Positions 3,852 through 5,015 of a stretch of DNA of 5,015 nucleotides are shown here, piece by piece. Location: positions 1-5,015 of the forward strand of contig JANYGM010000195.1 in assembly GCA_025362415.1 (NCBI GenBank), in the 5' to 3' direction. The notes under the pieces are model-generated. The model saw nothing but the letters and a program-made list of their open reading frames with translations. It searched no databases and was not told the DNA's origin. This stretch comes from a bacterium (GTDB lineage Bacteria > Bacteroidota > Bacteroidia > Cytophagales > Thermonemataceae). Positions within the stretch are counted from its first letter, which is position 1, and each line of letters begins with the position of its first letter. A program made the translations under genes and the position numbers.

Positions 3852-4094
3852 ATGTCTAAGAAAAAAGCAGTACCAGAAAACAACGCCACAGGCGTAACGT
3901 GCAACAATACGGCAATAGAGGAAACAATAGCATACCTCAATTGTCTGGGTCGCAGATTTAAGAATTTTGAAGAAATGCAAAACGCTTGCGTACATTTTGG
4001 ATATAAGGGCGGATTTTGGAATTTTCAGGCGTATTTTATAATGCTTAGAGCCGAAGGAAATAATTTAATGCCAGACACAAAACCTAACAACTAA
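3852..4094 (+). CDS. Small aromatic-rich protein, unknown function (80 aa)
   Basis: It starts at ATG 3852 behind a TTACAACA leader, 11 nt after the previous stop. The N-terminal 22 residues are polar and probably flexible (MSKKKAVPENNATG). A helical section (IEETIAYLNCLGRRFKNFEE) and a distinctive aromatic patch FGYKGGFWNFQAYF (about 48-61) follow, and the protein ends with a polar tail. Cysteines at 17, 31 and 46 do not form a recognisable metal site. No membrane segment. Its place in the operon suggests an accessory protein working with its neighbours, but the sequence gives no function. Confidence 0.7.
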   Translation: MSKKKAVPENNATGVTCNNTAIEETIAYLNCLGRRFKNFEEMQNACVHFGYKGGFWNFQAYFIMLRAEGNNLMPDTKPNN

Positions 4095-4098
4095 CACA

Positions 4099-4341
4099 AT
4101 GGAAGCAAGAGAAATAATGGAACACGCTTTGTTCCTTGATGCAGACTTGAAAAACTATCATTCTGCGGACACAACACCAGAATACAAAAAAGAAATTAAA
4201 GAACATTATTTGATGATTTGGGGTGATGTTGCGCACCATATCTTGGGCGAATACGCTAGTGCGGAAAACCTACTGTGGAAACTAGACAACAAACTTGTAA
4301 ACCTATTTTTGGAAAAATACAAAGCAAATCAAAGTAAATGA
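4099..4341 (+). CDS. Small all-helical acidic protein, unknown function (80 aa)
   Basis: ATG 4099 lies 4 nt after the preceding stop with the leader AACAC. The product (MEAREIMEHALFLDADLKNY...) appears entirely helical, with about three helices: residues 1-20, 26-53 and 56-77. It has several histidines, including HH at about 46-47, and conserved-looking tryptophans, and it lacks cysteine. The stop TGA overlaps the next start (ATGATGA, 4338-4344), so translation of the two is probably coupled and the products may be needed in similar amounts. I cannot assign a family; a protein-protein adaptor or inhibitor is conceivable from size and fold only. Confidence 0.7.
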   Translation: MEAREIMEHALFLDADLKNYHSADTTPEYKKEIKEHYLMIWGDVAHHILGEYASAENLLWKLDNKLVNLFLEKYKANQSK

Positions 4342-4718
4342 TGACACTAACGCACCATCAGAACAAAGCTGCTAAGGAAAGTTACGACAAGTACACAGGC
4401 ACGCATAAGGTAAGTTTTCAAGAGATGAAAAAATTATTTGTGGTGGAGTTTTCAAAAGTTCCCTATTTTGAGTGCAAACCAGCGCAAAGAGTGGCAAATG
4501 ATTTTTATGACTTTGTGGAAGATTATTATTTTGAGTTGAGGAAACAAGACGTAAAAGCTCCCATAAAGTACGAGCTAAAACCTCAAAATGAGCTGATAGA
4601 GCTACATTTTGAGCTAAACACCCAGCAAAATAACGAGCAAATTTGCGCCAGATGCAAGCGCAAGTTTGGAACTATCCAAGCACTAAACGGACACCAAAGA
4701 ACTTGTAAACCAAACTAA
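4338..4718 (+). CDS. Protein with C-terminal C2HC zinc finger (126 aa)
   Basis: Two ATGs in a row (4338 and 4341) overlap the previous TGA; either may be used. The first 75 residues are helical and charged (KESYDKYTGTHKVSFQEM, then FYDFVEDYYFELRKQ). The last 25 contain C103-x2-C106-x3-F110-x5-L116-x2-H119-x3-C123, which is exactly the spacing of a classical beta-beta-alpha zinc finger, including the core Phe and Leu, with Cys replacing the second His. Before the helix it reads QALNGH, close to the QALGGH signature of plant fingers. Bacterial single fingers of this fold (Ros/MucR) bind DNA, so a DNA-binding regulator is plausible; protein binding cannot be excluded. The N-terminal domain is unrecognised. 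Confidence 0.75.
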   Translation: MMTLTHHQNKAAKESYDKYTGTHKVSFQEMKKLFVVEFSKVPYFECKPAQRVANDFYDFVEDYYFELRKQDVKAPIKYELKPQNELIELHFELNTQQNNEQICARCKRKFGTIQALNGHQRTCKPN

Positions 4719-4723
4719 GAAAA

Positions 4724-4933
4724 ATGAATGAAAACCACAAAGCTAAAATTTTAGAACTTCTTTCAGACATTTCAGAAAATATAGAATTTTTGGGAAATAG
4801 GGGAATTGCAGCAGACTGTAACCGTTGCGGAAGTTCTGACATTGATTTTCACGAGGAAGTCAAAGCAAGTAAAGAACAACTTTCAATTTTTTCAAGCTAT
4901 AAAGGCTTTATTTATGCAAAAAAAGATATTTAA
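4724..4933 (+). CDS. Small protein with a CxxC knuckle, unknown function (69 aa)
   Basis: ATG 4724 follows the zinc-finger gene by 5 nt with a GAAAA leader. Residues 5-25 form an amphipathic helix (KAKILELLSDISENIEFLG). A single CNRCG (C32 and C35) follows, with D-F-H further on, and then a charged, aromatic C-terminus ending YAKKDI. One CxxC with His43 could supply up to three ligands of a metal site, or pair between two subunits, but four ligands are not seen in one chain. This is the last gene of the operon. Its 3' end runs into a poly-A stretch that starts a weak hairpin, and a strong terminator follows. Confidence 0.65.
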   Translation: MNENHKAKILELLSDISENIEFLGNRGIAADCNRCGSSDIDFHEEVKASKEQLSIFSSYKGFIYAKKDI

Positions 4934-4946
4934 AAAACTTTTTTTG
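4917..4946 (+). terminator. Weak A/T hairpin at the operon end
   Basis: CAAAAAAAG (4917-4925) and CTTTTTTTG (4938-4946) are perfect inverted repeats spanning the last codons and stop of the final gene. The stem is almost all A-T, so on its own it would be a poor terminator. Its T7 run may add to the stronger one downstream. Confidence 0.3.
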
Positions 4947-4968
4947 TCGGAACTTCCACAAATAAACT

Positions 4969-5007
4969 AAAAAAAGCTACTGCAAAGATTTTGCGGTAGC
5001 TTTTTTT
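4969..5007. terminator. Strong intrinsic terminator, probably bidirectional
   Basis: AAAAAAAGCTAC (4969-4980) pairs fully with GTAGCTTTTTTT (4996-5007). The stem continues through a T-G wobble (4981/4995) and GCAAA/TTTGC (4982-4986 with 4990-4994), for 18 pairs around a 3-nt GAT loop. The T7 end follows the stem on + and the A-run gives the same on the minus strand. It closes the five-gene operon. Confidence 0.9.
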
Positions 5008-5015
5008 GTGGTTGC

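Overview
The window looks like an accessory replicon or island (plasmid, phage or integrated element) from an AT-rich member of the Bacteroidota, possibly a Cytophagales/Flexibacter-like bacterium. The reasons are the low GC content, A-rich gene leaders with almost no Shine-Dalgarno sequences, one good match to the Bacteroidota promoter consensus (TTTG, 19 bp, TAnnTTTG), and an interspersed CAGGATTTACAGGA-type inverted repeat of a kind I recall from this phylum. All genes I accept are on the + strand. Almost all encode short proteins that I cannot assign to a family from sequence alone, so functions below are kept to what motifs allow.

Layout. (1) 1-110 is the C-terminus of a small protein with a ribbon-helix-helix-like tail, followed by a hairpin. 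(2) 167-951 is a leader hairpin, a possible 16-codon leader ORF and a compact three-gene unit: a 70-aa helical protein, a 112-aa protein and a 42-aa single-pass membrane protein with an acidic tail. (3) 973-1236 has no gene but holds a promoter-like sequence followed immediately by about 190 nt of nested inverted repeats whose two ends pair. This is the best candidate for an undescribed structured RNA. (4) 1258-1509 encodes an 83-aa protein. Its stop codon lies in a 9-bp direct repeat that brackets a MITE-like inverted-repeat element (1507-1683), and a hairpin that may be the gene's displaced terminator follows. (5) 1743-2034 holds two overlapping small frames around an A7-G-A8 tract, either a frameshifted gene or two genes. 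(6) 2100-2821 is a 14-codon leader ORF coupled by ATGA to a 226-aa protein with a winged-helix-like centre and a basic, helical C-terminus.

(7) 2822-3300 is non-coding and looks like a replication origin: two exact DnaA boxes 12 bp apart, a third near-match, a very AT-rich stretch and two perfect 25-bp direct repeats. The DNA-binding-like gene immediately upstream is a natural candidate partner. (8) 3301-4933 is a tight operon of five small genes (gaps of 11, 4, -4 and 5 nt). Its fourth product ends in a classical-spacing C2HC zinc finger and its fifth has a CxxC knuckle. The operon ends at a near-perfect intrinsic terminator (4969-5007).

Taken together (origin-like DNA, a winged-helix-like protein, an RHH-like tail, compact runs of orphan small genes) the window reads as the replication/early region of a mobile replicon. 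That reading is an inference; no replicase, integrase, capsid or conjugation gene lies inside the window. I saw no tRNA, rRNA or CRISPR array.
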